Positions 23,438-32,027 are shown, counted from the first letter of the stretch. The stretch: DNA of 51,937 nucleotides from a virus (IMGVR_UViG_3300042922_000712:1-51937); one strand, 5' to 3'. Numbers and translations: made by a program. Notes: generated by a model not told the origin, from the sequence alone.

Positions 23438-23992
23438 TTATAGCCCTCCAAATAGAGATTTTATTTCTTCTACTCCTCTAGGAGTTAAATCTCTCGATCC
23501 AATCCCAGTAATATTAATATAGTCTGTTAGTCTTGGTTTATGCCAAACAGACATAATTTTATTCTTACCAAAAGAGGTAAGCCATACATTAGCCAGCATA
23601 TCAAACAAGAATACTGGTATATTCTTTGATAGAGCCATTTGGACAGCCCATCCTGTTCCTCCTCTAACATTATTGGAAGACAAATCTAAATATGAAACTG
23701 CTATAACACAATCTGTCTCTTTAATTTGATAGTAATTTCTACACATTAAATTTCTTTTATATCCAGCAGAGTGCATCTTTCTACTTAAAATTCTACTTGC
23801 CTCTCCGACATACGAGAATGCTGTAATTAGCTCCTCTTCTGTATGGATTATAATATTGGGTTTCTTTTTAGAATAAGGTGCTCTTACATTATGACCTTCA
23901 AATGAATGAATATCTACATCTATTCCTTTGCTCAAAGCCTGTGTTGCGAAAACATTATCAGCTCCTGCTGCACCACCACTAATTATTTTCAT
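23438..23992 (-). CDS. SLOG (YspA/cpYpsA-type) nucleotide-binding protein
   Basis: The 184-residue protein begins MKIISGGAAGADNVFATQA, the characteristic glycine loop of the SLOG superfamily. It has a second signature, NNVRGGTGWAVQMAL, near residue 122. The SLOG group related to YpsA binds nucleotide or ADP-ribose ligands and is often linked to NAD or ADP-ribose metabolism. This phage also encodes NADAR and macro domains at 5747-7211, so a shared biochemical theme is possible. The ligand is not known. Confidence 0.75.
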   Translation of the reverse strand: MKIISGGAAGADNVFATQALSKGIDVDIHSFEGHNVRAPYSKKKPNIIIHTEEELITAFSYVGEASRILSRKMHSAGYKRNLMCRNYYQIKETDCVIAVSYLDLSSNNVRGGTGWAVQMALSKNIPVFLFDMLANVWLTSFGKNKIMSVWHKPRLTDYINITGIGSRDLTPRGVEEIKSLFGGL

Positions 23993-23995
23993 TAT

Positions 23996-24688
23996 CTATT
24001 CACCTCTAAATATAGTTACTTCATCCATAATTCTTGAAAGATGTCTATCTTTAATTTGCTGATATTCTTCTCTTTCTAAATTAGTAAACCAAAAATTACA
24101 TCTAGTGCATTTACTCATAGGTGGAAAATCTCTATTTGAGCAATGCTCTTTTGTCATATTACAATATTGATCTACACACTTATTAAAACATTTAGGTTTT
24201 TCCGCGATATCTGTAAATCTCTTTTTAACAAGATTAAAGGTAATTGTTGGATCTTTAGAAATAAATGGATAGTTTGCATGGAATAATAAATCTGATTTTG
24301 GTATTGTATTTGTCATATCTTCCATATCTCTATAATTTACACCCAATGTATATGCGCCGCTTACACCGACCGATTTGGCTAATTCTACTAATTTATCTAC
24401 ATCTATACTTACATCTTTACATTCTTCTTTAAGCTTATTTATTGCAGCATCAATATCTTCACCAGTACCACATCCTAAAACTTTAATAGGACCATTTGAA
24501 TATTGTTCAAGAATAGTTACTGCACTCATATCTCCAAATGTTTCGCTTCCTTTATCTACTCCCAAAATATACGATGTTCCAATTTTAGGATATGTAGTCT
24601 GTTCATCTGTATCTGTAGCTATTAATCGGTTTAATGCATTTGATAATATATTAGCTCTCTTAATTTGTACCCCTCTACTATTTCTCAT
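23996..24688 (-). CDS. Cysteine-containing protein with RNase H-like N-terminal strand pattern
   Basis: The start is the ATG at 24686-24688 (MRNSRGVQIKRANILSNAL) behind GAGAGGGG. The upstream in-frame ATG at 24733 lacks a site and lies beyond a hairpin. The 230-residue protein contains YILGVDKGSETFGDMSAVTI near residue 40, a strand pattern (GVD...GD.S) that recalls RNase H-like folds, and a cluster of seven cysteines near residues 170-205 (CFNKCVDQYC, HC, CTRC) that probably binds metal. The assignment is tentative and the function unknown. Confidence 0.5.
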   Translation of the reverse strand: MRNSRGVQIKRANILSNALNRLIATDTDEQTTYPKIGTSYILGVDKGSETFGDMSAVTILEQYSNGPIKVLGCGTGEDIDAAINKLKEECKDVSIDVDKLVELAKSVGVSGAYTLGVNYRDMEDMTNTIPKSDLLFHANYPFISKDPTITFNLVKKRFTDIAEKPKCFNKCVDQYCNMTKEHCSNRDFPPMSKCTRCNFWFTNLEREEYQQIKDRHLSRIMDEVTIFRGE

Positions 24689-24747
24689 TTTATTTATCCC
24701 CTCTCTCTTCTTATATTGCTGTTTATTGCCCATTATAAACTTATAAT

Positions 24748-24774
24748 AGAGGTATAGTATTATACTATACCTCT
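24748..24774. repeat. Hairpin in the leader of the gene at 23996
   Basis: A 12-bp stem (agaggtatagta/tactatacctct) with a three-base loop lies between the promoter at 24781-24792 and the gene start at 24688. On the minus strand it falls in the 5' leader, so it may regulate or stabilise the transcript, or end plus-strand transcripts (it is followed there by TATTTTTATA). Confidence 0.55.
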
Positions 24775-24780
24775 TATTTT

Positions 24781-24792
24781 TATAATATATAA
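24781..24792 (-). promoter_or_regulatory. Early-type promoter motif
   Basis: The minus strand reads TTATATATTATA, then AAA and ATAAGAG. It begins two bases after the stop of the preceding gene (24794) and drives the gene at 23996. Confidence 0.6.
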
Positions 24793-24793
24793 C

Positions 24794-25927
24794 TTAAATT
24801 TTTATATCTTTAAGACAATTTAATACAACATTATCAGACTTAAACCACGCATCGACTTCCATTTTATATTGATTGACAACTACATCGTGTTCAATAGATG
24901 GAGTCTCTATATCAGTTATATTAGAAAATGCATAATTATAATCTAATGGATTTAAATTAGTAATAGTAGCGCTATTATTAACTCTAAGTACTGGAATAGA
25001 TTCTTTTAGCTTTAGATACTTGCGAATTAAAACAATAAACATAGCATGATTACATTTATCATAATAATTTAAACCCTTAAATAGTTTAGACGGAACAGCT
25101 AATGCATTAGATATATATTTACATAAAACAATAGTTCCATTAATAAATTCAGTATAATCTCTACTGTAGGCGTCAAGCATATTTTTTATATCTAAAAGTT
25201 TAGCATACGCATAGCTATAATTCTTATATTGATATAATGAACTATTTGCAAAATTTAATATGATCTTTAAATAAAAATAAAGCTTTGTATTATCTTCTAA
25301 TTTATTTGCAACTACTTGCAATGAATCACATAACGCTTCCAAAACATAATTGTTCAATATATCTAATTCAACATAGTCTAAAACTTTCATATATGTAGAA
25401 TAATTAGCATCAAATAAAATATAATGATATCTATCATTGTCTGTGTTTATATTATAAGCATTTAGATATATTTTACCATACATGTATTTTAAATGAACAT
25501 AATCTGATAAAAGGCTTACTTCTCTTAAAGGTAAAGCTTCATAATCATTTATAAAATATTCCATATACTCTAGATATGTTCCATCGTCATATGATGCATT
25601 AATAATATTAGAAAGAAAAAAGAAATTATATTCAGTGTCATATTTATTACTATTATACATTTCTATCAACTGAGGCTTTGTATATTCACCTTCATTAACT
25701 TTTAATTGTATCAAATATTCTGGGCAGTATTTTGTAACTATTTCAGCTAGAACTTTTTTATAATTTGAAAGTCTATCCCTACCTACAAATTCTTCAGAAT
25801 CTGATCTTATAAATTCTTCGAATGTTTTACAAGACTCTTTTGCCGCAGTGATTTCAGCAACTAGGCTAATATATGCTTCATCGTTTTTTATCTTTTTATA
25901 TATTCTCTCTGGTATATAATTAAACAT
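24794..25927 (-). CDS. Helical protein at the end of radical SAM operon 2, unknown
   Basis: The 377-residue protein is rich in Tyr, Asn and Leu and looks all-helical, with a rhythm of paired helices that suggests a solenoid. It starts five bases after the stop of a radical SAM gene. No catalytic motif or cysteine cluster is present. It may be a scaffold or partner for the maturases, as the unrelated 199-residue protein may be in operon 1. This rests on position only. Confidence 0.6.
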   Translation of the reverse strand: MFNYIPERIYKKIKNDEAYISLVAEITAAKESCKTFEEFIRSDSEEFVGRDRLSNYKKVLAEIVTKYCPEYLIQLKVNEGEYTKPQLIEMYNSNKYDTEYNFFFLSNIINASYDDGTYLEYMEYFINDYEALPLREVSLLSDYVHLKYMYGKIYLNAYNINTDNDRYHYILFDANYSTYMKVLDYVELDILNNYVLEALCDSLQVVANKLEDNTKLYFYLKIILNFANSSLYQYKNYSYAYAKLLDIKNMLDAYSRDYTEFINGTIVLCKYISNALAVPSKLFKGLNYYDKCNHAMFIVLIRKYLKLKESIPVLRVNNSATITNLNPLDYNYAFSNITDIETPSIEHDVVVNQYKMEVDAWFKSDNVVLNCLKDIKI

Positions 25928-25932
25928 TTATA

Positions 25933-26982
25933 TCACTCTCCACAATATAATTTTCTTTCAATATTACGAATTTTACATGGCTGAGATGCTTTGTACTCGA
26001 ATGTATCTCCAGCTCTATATGGTATTAATCTAGCACATTCGATACAATGTAAATTTCCACAATTAACATGATTACACTGATCGCAATTTATACAATTATT
26101 TATATTAATACTTTCTATTTTAGAATGGTCATACTGCTGAGAGATATCATCAAAATCAATGCTTGGCGGTTTATACTTATATCCATTACTATATGATCCA
26201 CACGGTAGTATCTTACCATATACGTCTATTTCTATAGAATTATATAATGATCTACACCATAGACGTTTTTTGGTTGTATTAGTGCTGTAGAATTCTGGCA
26301 TTGAGTTTATATTGAATATATTAATTCCATTACCATTATATTTATAAAGAGAATTTAATTCTTTTTCGAATATATTTAGAAAAATAGGATCTCTATATTC
26401 ATCGTTATCTATAAGAAAATAATACTCCCAATTAGAACATCCGCAATCTATAAGATATTCTATAGATTCCTTTTGATGAGATAATAATGTAGAGGTTAAA
26501 GCAGACCTAATTAGAATATCATCTTTATATTTAGATTTTCCTATCGATTCAATTGCTTTATTAAATAAAATATCATTATATTTTAAAGATTTAGATTCTC
26601 GTATATTCGAGCCAAATATTCCATCCCAACTCATGCTTGTATATTTTGGATCTAATATTCCTCTGTCTAATAAATCTAATATAGCTTCTATATTAGACCC
26701 ATTTGTATACAGCCCGAATTTTACATTAGTATCTTTATATCGTTCTATCTTTTTAAGTTTACTATAAGCCGTTTCTATAAGATTTGGAAACAAACTTAGT
26801 TCTCCGCTAGATACATTTATAAGTACATCTTGAGCTAATGGTGCATCTATTAAAAATTTCAGTAGATCGTCAAACCTACTGAATCTATCGTTTGACTTTC
26901 TAGCATCTTCAGTCAAAAAACAATACTTGCAAGATAAATTGCAAGTATGTAATAAATGTAGATTTATCCAATTTATGCTCAT
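25933..26982 (-). CDS. Radical SAM/SPASM-like enzyme with altered GGE motif
   Basis: The 349-residue protein has CNLSCKYC (C14, C18, C21). Where its paralogue at 21315 has VTGGEPSLF it has VSSGELSLF, so the first glycine and the proline of the GGEP motif are changed while the glutamate stays. The C-terminal cysteine cluster is strong: VYGKILPCGSY, NCINCDQCNHVNCGNLHC and a final PCKIRNIERK. The start overlaps the upstream stop as TAATG. It may have reduced or altered SAM binding. The substrate is unknown. Confidence 0.8.
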   Translation of the reverse strand: MSINWINLHLLHTCNLSCKYCFLTEDARKSNDRFSRFDDLLKFLIDAPLAQDVLINVSSGELSLFPNLIETAYSKLKKIERYKDTNVKFGLYTNGSNIEAILDLLDRGILDPKYTSMSWDGIFGSNIRESKSLKYNDILFNKAIESIGKSKYKDDILIRSALTSTLLSHQKESIEYLIDCGCSNWEYYFLIDNDEYRDPIFLNIFEKELNSLYKYNGNGINIFNINSMPEFYSTNTTKKRLWCRSLYNSIEIDVYGKILPCGSYSNGYKYKPPSIDFDDISQQYDHSKIESININNCINCDQCNHVNCGNLHCIECARLIPYRAGDTFEYKASQPCKIRNIERKLYCGE

Positions 26983-28013
26983 TAAATATCACCCAATTTT
27001 TTATAATAATTATTCAGATATGATTTGTACGATATGATAATATTCTGCAATCTATATTTATCAGCTGCACTTAAATCATTTAAAAACTTCTGTATAGTAT
27101 CAGCATATATCTTAACTACTTTACAGGTACTTTGCAAATAATATGCTTGCCAATCGTCACCATATTGATTATATCTTTCGTATCTACATCCACCATCGCA
27201 TAGCCATGAATATTTACATTTTATACAATCTTCATGCACACATGATTCTTGTACAGTTTGTAAATCAAATTCTTTTCTTTCTTGACTTAGAGCAGTACAT
27301 AAACTTTCATTACCATACGGATCTATAGTTATATATTTCCCAATATCACAACTAGCGAAAGTTTTATCCATGTTTATATAGGCAATTATTTTATTTAGAT
27401 GATCTGAGTACATCTTGTCCAAGTCAAATGTGAGTGGCAATTGTTTGGATAACTCATTATAAAAGTCTTGGGTGTATAGATCTCTATGAGCTATAACAAA
27501 TTGCCCACTTACTCCATATTTTTTTAACTCTTTAAATTTTTTATGAATATCATACATATGGTGGACGTTATTATTACTAATAACTGTTTTTATATCGAAC
27601 TCCAACCCACATGATATAGCGTACTCTATATTTTTATAAACTTCAAATGATATAGTATCACCCACAATATTAACTCTATTAGAATTGAATCCATCCCATG
27701 ATAATTGTATCTCATTTAATGGATATTCTTTATTAAACTCTATAAATTCTTTAAAATTTATAGATGTTGAAGTTACCACTTGAAATTTAATTTTTCTATA
27801 ATATTTTTTTACTATCTCTTGCATAAGATCTAATCTTACTAAAGGCTCACCTCCAAAGAATAAGATTCTTTGTGGCTTATATTTCTTTATTTTTGCATCT
27901 ATCATTTCTATAGACATACTACTAGGATTAGCCCTGTTGCGAATATAACAATATTCGCAACGATTTGGGCAAGATTCTGTCAGGAGTAAATATAATTCAG
28001 TATAATTGATCAT
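26982..28013 (-). CDS. Radical SAM/SPASM enzyme
   Basis: The start is the ATG at 28011-28013 (MINYTELYLLLTESC), overlapping the TGA of the HNH gene as ATGA. An ATG two codons earlier lies too close to the GGGAG site. The 343-residue protein has CPNRCEYC (C15, C19, C22) and an intact FFGGEPLVRL near residue 54. A SPASM region includes DPYGNESLC near residue 240, then CIKC, CDGGC and a final STCKVVK. It is the middle radical SAM gene of operon 2 and probably acts with its neighbours. The substrate is inferred to be the cysteine-rich protein at 29009. Confidence 0.85.
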   Translation of the reverse strand: MINYTELYLLLTESCPNRCEYCYIRNRANPSSMSIEMIDAKIKKYKPQRILFFGGEPLVRLDLMQEIVKKYYRKIKFQVVTSTSINFKEFIEFNKEYPLNEIQLSWDGFNSNRVNIVGDTISFEVYKNIEYAISCGLEFDIKTVISNNNVHHMYDIHKKFKELKKYGVSGQFVIAHRDLYTQDFYNELSKQLPLTFDLDKMYSDHLNKIIAYINMDKTFASCDIGKYITIDPYGNESLCTALSQERKEFDLQTVQESCVHEDCIKCKYSWLCDGGCRYERYNQYGDDWQAYYLQSTCKVVKIYADTIQKFLNDLSAADKYRLQNIIISYKSYLNNYYKKLGDI

Positions 28014-28882
28014 GACCATTCTCCCTTTAGGCTAGCTCTAATAGTATAAATTGTTCTATATAAGGAATCTAATCTATCTGTACTAGCAATATATTCTCTC
28101 CCATTCATAATAGCAAATATTTCTTTATCAGTTTTTTCTTGATAAATATATTTTTTGATTGTTTCTTTTTCTTCTTTAGAATAAGCATGTTTTTTACTAC
28201 TTCTATCAAAATTATACTGGCTAGAGATATGTCTCCAAGTATATCCACCACGAATGTCTCTAAGAAGAGTATGATTAGAATTATTTAGCTCCATACCAAA
28301 CCAGTTCATGATCTCAGTATTTGATTTACCTTTCTGAAACTCTTCACACAAATACCTAACGAAATTCTCATTAACAATTGGACGTTTATTTACAATGAAA
28401 GTATTTGTGCCATTATAAAATTCCCTAGCATGTTGATTATTAGCAGCAACTGTAACCCACTCAAGATTATTAGCAAAATTATTACGCTTATTTGTATCGA
28501 TATGATTAACTATTCTATTTGCGAAATCAATTGGCGGATTACAGAATTGATATGCAACAAGACGATGCACTAGAAACTTCTTACCACCAGCAACAGTTTG
28601 TAAAGTAACAGCCTGATAGTCACTATCAGCATCAGTATCATAATTAGTTAATATTACACGAGTAGTTGCGTTAAATATTATACCTCTAGTATTAATTAAA
28701 TACATACCAGGCTTAACCCCAGGGTATGTAATATATTGAAGCGCTTCGAAGAACTGCACAGGAACTAAAGAATACTGTCTTTCGATACCATCGCTATTGT
28801 TGTACTGTGAAGCAGGAATATTATTCTTATTCCTGCTATCAAATGGTACTCTCTCTACTATTGTCATCAATCCATTGCCCAT
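28010..28882 (-). CDS. HNH homing-type endonuclease
   Basis: The 290-residue protein contains FLVHRLVAYQFCNPP near residue 103, followed by VNHIDTNKRNNFANNLEWVT near 123. This is the classic HNH signature (His, then NH.D..K.NN...NLEWVT), preceded by a NUMOD4-like segment. The C-terminus has a helix-turn-helix-like region (SNTEIMNWFG and a second copy NREYIAST). Such enzymes are mobile genes that cut DNA at or near their own insertion site. It sits between the cysteine-rich gene and the radical SAM genes and interrupts that operon. It is not inside a visible intron. Confidence 0.85.
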   Translation of the reverse strand: MGNGLMTIVERVPFDSRNKNNIPASQYNNSDGIERQYSLVPVQFFEALQYITYPGVKPGMYLINTRGIIFNATTRVILTNYDTDADSDYQAVTLQTVAGGKKFLVHRLVAYQFCNPPIDFANRIVNHIDTNKRNNFANNLEWVTVAANNQHAREFYNGTNTFIVNKRPIVNENFVRYLCEEFQKGKSNTEIMNWFGMELNNSNHTLLRDIRGGYTWRHISSQYNFDRSSKKHAYSKEEKETIKKYIYQEKTDKEIFAIMNGREYIASTDRLDSLYRTIYTIRASLKGEWS

Positions 28883-29008
28883 TTTAATAGTCTCCCAGCA
28901 TATTTATTTTAGCAATAACTCATTGCTATTATAAATATGTAAGTCCAATATTTTTTGATTTGGTCTAGATGCATCCCAAACATTCACAACCATGATCTCT
29001 TTCCACAA

Positions 29009-29992
29009 TTATGACCATCCCCCACAATTTTGATTATGGCAAGTTCCACCATAGCAGCTTTGACATGATAACATGCAAGGTTTCTGACATGATACTTGGC
29101 ACGTTCTGCTACAACTGCCATTTGGATTCCACCAATCCTTATATGAATCTAGTGCTTGAGAAATGAGTCTTAAATTTGTAGCTATTGCTATAAATGTACT
29201 TGCATATATAATATCGCCTTTATTTACAGACGGTACAGCGTCTCCAGAAATAGATCCAGGAACTACTACGACTGCCTGTCTTTGAGTGCTACTGCATACC
29301 CAAACATATCCAAGATCTTCAGAAGAGCTTTCGCTTTTCCACCCATATTGTTTAACTCTATTAGGGCAACTTATAGATATATTACCACATAGCCTTTCAG
29401 AAAGACTAGTATCTGGAGTTTCTATTTCTGGACCTTCTTTAAATATTTGCTTTTTTGTTACGGTATAATAAGTTGGGTTTCCGTTTGCATCTAATACAGG
29501 AATAGGATTTCTAAATCCTGGAATCATAACAGCGTTTCCGCTAGCATCTACAATACCAACTCCAGTTACAGGATTTACCTTTTGCTGATCCAAGACTACA
29601 ACTTCTGCCTCTACTTTTATTATAGTATCTTGATATGGATAAGTGCATGTAATAATAGTCAGTTGACTAGAAGCTCCTCCGCACGTTCTTACCATTTCAT
29701 TGGTATATTTAATTACAGTATTTACATATGATGCATATATAGGAACGTCTACGCCTATAGACGCTCTTACTGTACTCATTTCATTTTCTTTAGCCGGATC
29801 TATAATACCGCTAAGTTGTTGTAATGGAGTACCATAGTTATCAGGATTGTTCATAATACGGTTTATAGAATCTCTTTCATTCATAGTTACCAATAATACA
29901 GAAAGTAAATATGATGTATCGGTTGCTAAAATTGCGTCTCCTCTAGCAACATCTTTAGGTTCTGTATATACTACGACTCCTCTATTAGCCAT
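29009..29992 (-). CDS. Virion-like protein with C-terminal eight-cysteine array, probable radical SAM substrate
   Basis: The 327-residue protein has an all-beta-looking body (PTVNKG-type loops, YVWVCSSTQRQAVVVV) without a known enzyme fold. It ends in a Gly/Cys-rich tail with cysteines at 294, 298, 302, 306, 310, 313, 318 and 323: four CX3 steps, then CX2, CX4, CX4. The first radical SAM gene of the operon overlaps it by eight bases. Number and spacing of cysteines parallel the protein at 10407, although the N-termini differ. I infer radical SAM crosslinking of the tail. Disulfides are unlikely in the reducing cytoplasm but possible on the virion. Confidence 0.75.
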   Translation of the reverse strand: MANRGVVVYTEPKDVARGDAILATDTSYLLSVLLVTMNERDSINRIMNNPDNYGTPLQQLSGIIDPAKENEMSTVRASIGVDVPIYASYVNTVIKYTNEMVRTCGGASSQLTIITCTYPYQDTIIKVEAEVVVLDQQKVNPVTGVGIVDASGNAVMIPGFRNPIPVLDANGNPTYYTVTKKQIFKEGPEIETPDTSLSERLCGNISISCPNRVKQYGWKSESSSEDLGYVWVCSSTQRQAVVVVPGSISGDAVPSVNKGDIIYASTFIAIATNLRLISQALDSYKDWWNPNGSCSRTCQVSCQKPCMLSCQSCYGGTCHNQNCGGWS

Positions 29993-31364
29993 TAATATTC
30001 TCCTTTCTGTCTAACTTTTTAGTCATCTCATCTAAGCTAACACCTTTCTTAGATAATTGATACGCTAAAATTATAGAAATCTTCGAATCTATATACTGTT
30101 TAAATGTAGGAAGAATGTTCTTTTTCCCAAGATTATCAACCATTTCCTTTAAATGCATAATTCTTGTAGTAAGAGTAAGACTATCATCTAGATCTGTCTC
30201 GCTATACAAAATATCTACATATTGCTTTAGTTTAAGATTTTCTTTTAAAAGATTAATCATCCTGTTTCTAATATTAGAAGCATTCATTAATTTTTCTCTG
30301 TATTTCAGAACTGCTTTAACTAAGGCAATGCTTGTTTTACAATGCCCAGATGATGGCTCATCATATATTCCAGTTTCTCGCATGTTTTGAGTTGGGCATC
30401 CGCCTTTACAAATAGATTTCCCAATACAATTATTACATTCTTCTTTTGGATATGATGCATGTATATCTTCTTTATTTAATTTAGTTTCATCCACTCCAGT
30501 ATAAAGATTCCCAATATATAAATCATCTTTGAATTTCTTTTCTGAAGTTGGTCCTTGATGGCATGGGTAGATATCTCCATTGGTATCGAATGCGCACCAT
30601 CTGTTAGAATAAATAGGACACATGATTGGATCGTCTATTTCTGGCTCTAAAACATTAGTTAAAATCTCATCTGTATTCTTAATAGAAATATTACGCTTAA
30701 TTGTATCATCATTTAACAAATCAACATAATACTCCATTAGCTGTTTATAATAATATTCTAATCTCATAGTATGTACAAAATCCCACTCAACGTCTGTTAC
30801 TGGCATTGGGCAGATATTATCAATACCCATATCGATAAGCATTTTAATACCATTTAATGCGTATTCTACATCTTCTGGAAGTATCGTCATTCTAGCTTCT
30901 ACAAATATAGCGAGCTTTCTATCTATAAGCTTTTTAAGATTAGAGTGCACAATATCAAAACTATCGCATCTATTTTTATCATGCACATATTTAATCCCAT
31001 CAATACTTACTAGCATCATAATAGAATTATCATCTATATATTCGAGCATTTCATCTGTAAGAATGGTAAGATTGGTAGTAATTCCATATCTCACTTTATA
31101 TTTCTTTTCATTACAATGATCTATTAATGCTTTGATAGTTTTCCAATTTAATAATGGCTCCCCTCCAAAAATATTAATAGTGAAATCGCCTATAGATTTA
31201 TCTACTTCCCTATATGATGCATCTATAATATCTATTGCAGTTTGAGGACTCATCATTTGCTCATTCTTATCATGCTCAAAACAATAAGAGCAATTAAGAT
31301 TACAATTATTTGTCACATTAATTGTAATAGAATCGCAGTTATATACCTCTTTGAATTGTTTCAT
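29985..31364 (-). CDS. Radical SAM/SPASM enzyme coupled to the eight-cysteine protein
   Basis: The 459-residue protein is the longest radical SAM gene here. It has CNLNCSYC (C21, C25, C28), INIFGGEPLLNW near residue 64, and a full SPASM region: CAFDTNGDIYPCHQGP near 250, then CNNC, CKGGCP and GHCKTS. Its layout is like SPASM peptide maturases and anaerobic sulfatase-maturating enzymes. A C-terminal helical extension (residues 365-459) is unique within the window. The stop overlaps the start of the cysteine-rich gene by eight bases, which marks the likely enzyme-substrate pair. Confidence 0.88.
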   Translation of the reverse strand: MKQFKEVYNCDSITINVTNNCNLNCSYCFEHDKNEQMMSPQTAIDIIDASYREVDKSIGDFTINIFGGEPLLNWKTIKALIDHCNEKKYKVRYGITTNLTILTDEMLEYIDDNSIMMLVSIDGIKYVHDKNRCDSFDIVHSNLKKLIDRKLAIFVEARMTILPEDVEYALNGIKMLIDMGIDNICPMPVTDVEWDFVHTMRLEYYYKQLMEYYVDLLNDDTIKRNISIKNTDEILTNVLEPEIDDPIMCPIYSNRWCAFDTNGDIYPCHQGPTSEKKFKDDLYIGNLYTGVDETKLNKEDIHASYPKEECNNCIGKSICKGGCPTQNMRETGIYDEPSSGHCKTSIALVKAVLKYREKLMNASNIRNRMINLLKENLKLKQYVDILYSETDLDDSLTLTTRIMHLKEMVDNLGKKNILPTFKQYIDSKISIILAYQLSKKGVSLDEMTKKLDRKENING

Positions 31365-31375
31365 CCTATTTCCCC

Positions 31376-31648
31376 CTATTTAAATCTAATAGCATTTCCG
31401 TTCCATGTTCCATTGTGATAGGACTCTAATATATTAGTTTGAGAATTTAGATTTAGATTCTTTTTCTCTGTAACAGCAGTTGGTCTATTTTGACCTATAG
31501 TAACAGTAATATCATTAACTCTACTATTTATATCTATAGCTTTTTCATTTATAATATTAAATGCATCTTTAGAAGATGAATTGTCTAGCATATTTTGTAA
31601 ACTAGGAGCCAATTCATAATAAGACAAATTAATTTTATCAGTAGTCAT
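31376..31648 (-). CDS. Small ELAPSLQ-motif fibre-like protein
   Basis: The 90-residue protein begins MTTDKINLSYYELAPSLQ, followed by a helix and a short beta domain (LNLNSQTNILESYHNGTW) that resembles the ends of the proteins at 31661 and 13014. The start follows AGGAGGTATT. It lies 12 bases upstream of the radical SAM start, in the same operon. It is probably a virion component that shares a docking motif with the cysteine-array protein at 10407. Confidence 0.65.
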   Translation of the reverse strand: MTTDKINLSYYELAPSLQNMLDNSSSKDAFNIINEKAIDINSRVNDITVTIGQNRPTAVTEKKNLNLNSQTNILESYHNGTWNGNAIRFK

Positions 31649-31660
31649 TTCTAATACCTC

Positions 31661-31939
31661 CTATGAATAAACTCCACCTGTTGGTTTCCATGCATTGTGA
31701 TATGAATATACTGTATTATTAGCAGTAGATACCAAAATCTCTCTATCGTTTTGTGGATTTGCTACATTAGCCCCACTATTAGCTATACTAATTCTATTAG
31801 ATCCTAACTGAGCTGTTAATTTAGTTAGCATTGCATTACATGTATTATACTGCTCTACTGTGGCTTTGTCTCTAATTAGTTGCTGTAAACTAGGAGCCAA
31901 CTCATTAAAAGTGACTTTATTTTCTAAATTAAATGCCAT
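31661..31939 (-). CDS. Small ELAPSLQ-motif fibre-like protein
   Basis: The 92-residue protein begins MAFNLENKVTFNELAPSLQ, has a helix to about residue 50 and ends in a small beta region (REILVSTANNTVYSYHNAW). It has a good AAAGGAGGT site and is the first gene of operon 2. Both this and the next gene resemble the protein at 13014, so the same two-part fibre element precedes both radical SAM loci. Confidence 0.65.
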   Translation of the reverse strand: MAFNLENKVTFNELAPSLQQLIRDKATVEQYNTCNAMLTKLTAQLGSNRISIANSGANVANPQNDREILVSTANNTVYSYHNAWKPTGGVYS

Positions 31940-31994
31940 GATTTTATACCTCCTTTATCGTTATATTTATGTCAAAGACAGCTTATTAAACTAT

Positions 31995-32024
31995 AAAAGA
32001 GTATACCAATTGGTATACTCTTTT
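31995..32024 (-). terminator. Intrinsic terminator
   Basis: The stem aaaagagtatacc/ggtatactctttt has a four-base loop and a T-rich 3' arm on the minus strand. It lies behind the permuted NlpC/P60-like gene at 32028 and before operon 2. Confidence 0.8.
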
Positions 32025-32027
32025 ATA

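Noticed and set aside
24689-24733. Upstream start for the gene at 23996
   Set aside because: The ATG at 24733 has no ribosome binding site, whereas the ATG at 24688 follows GAGAGGGG.
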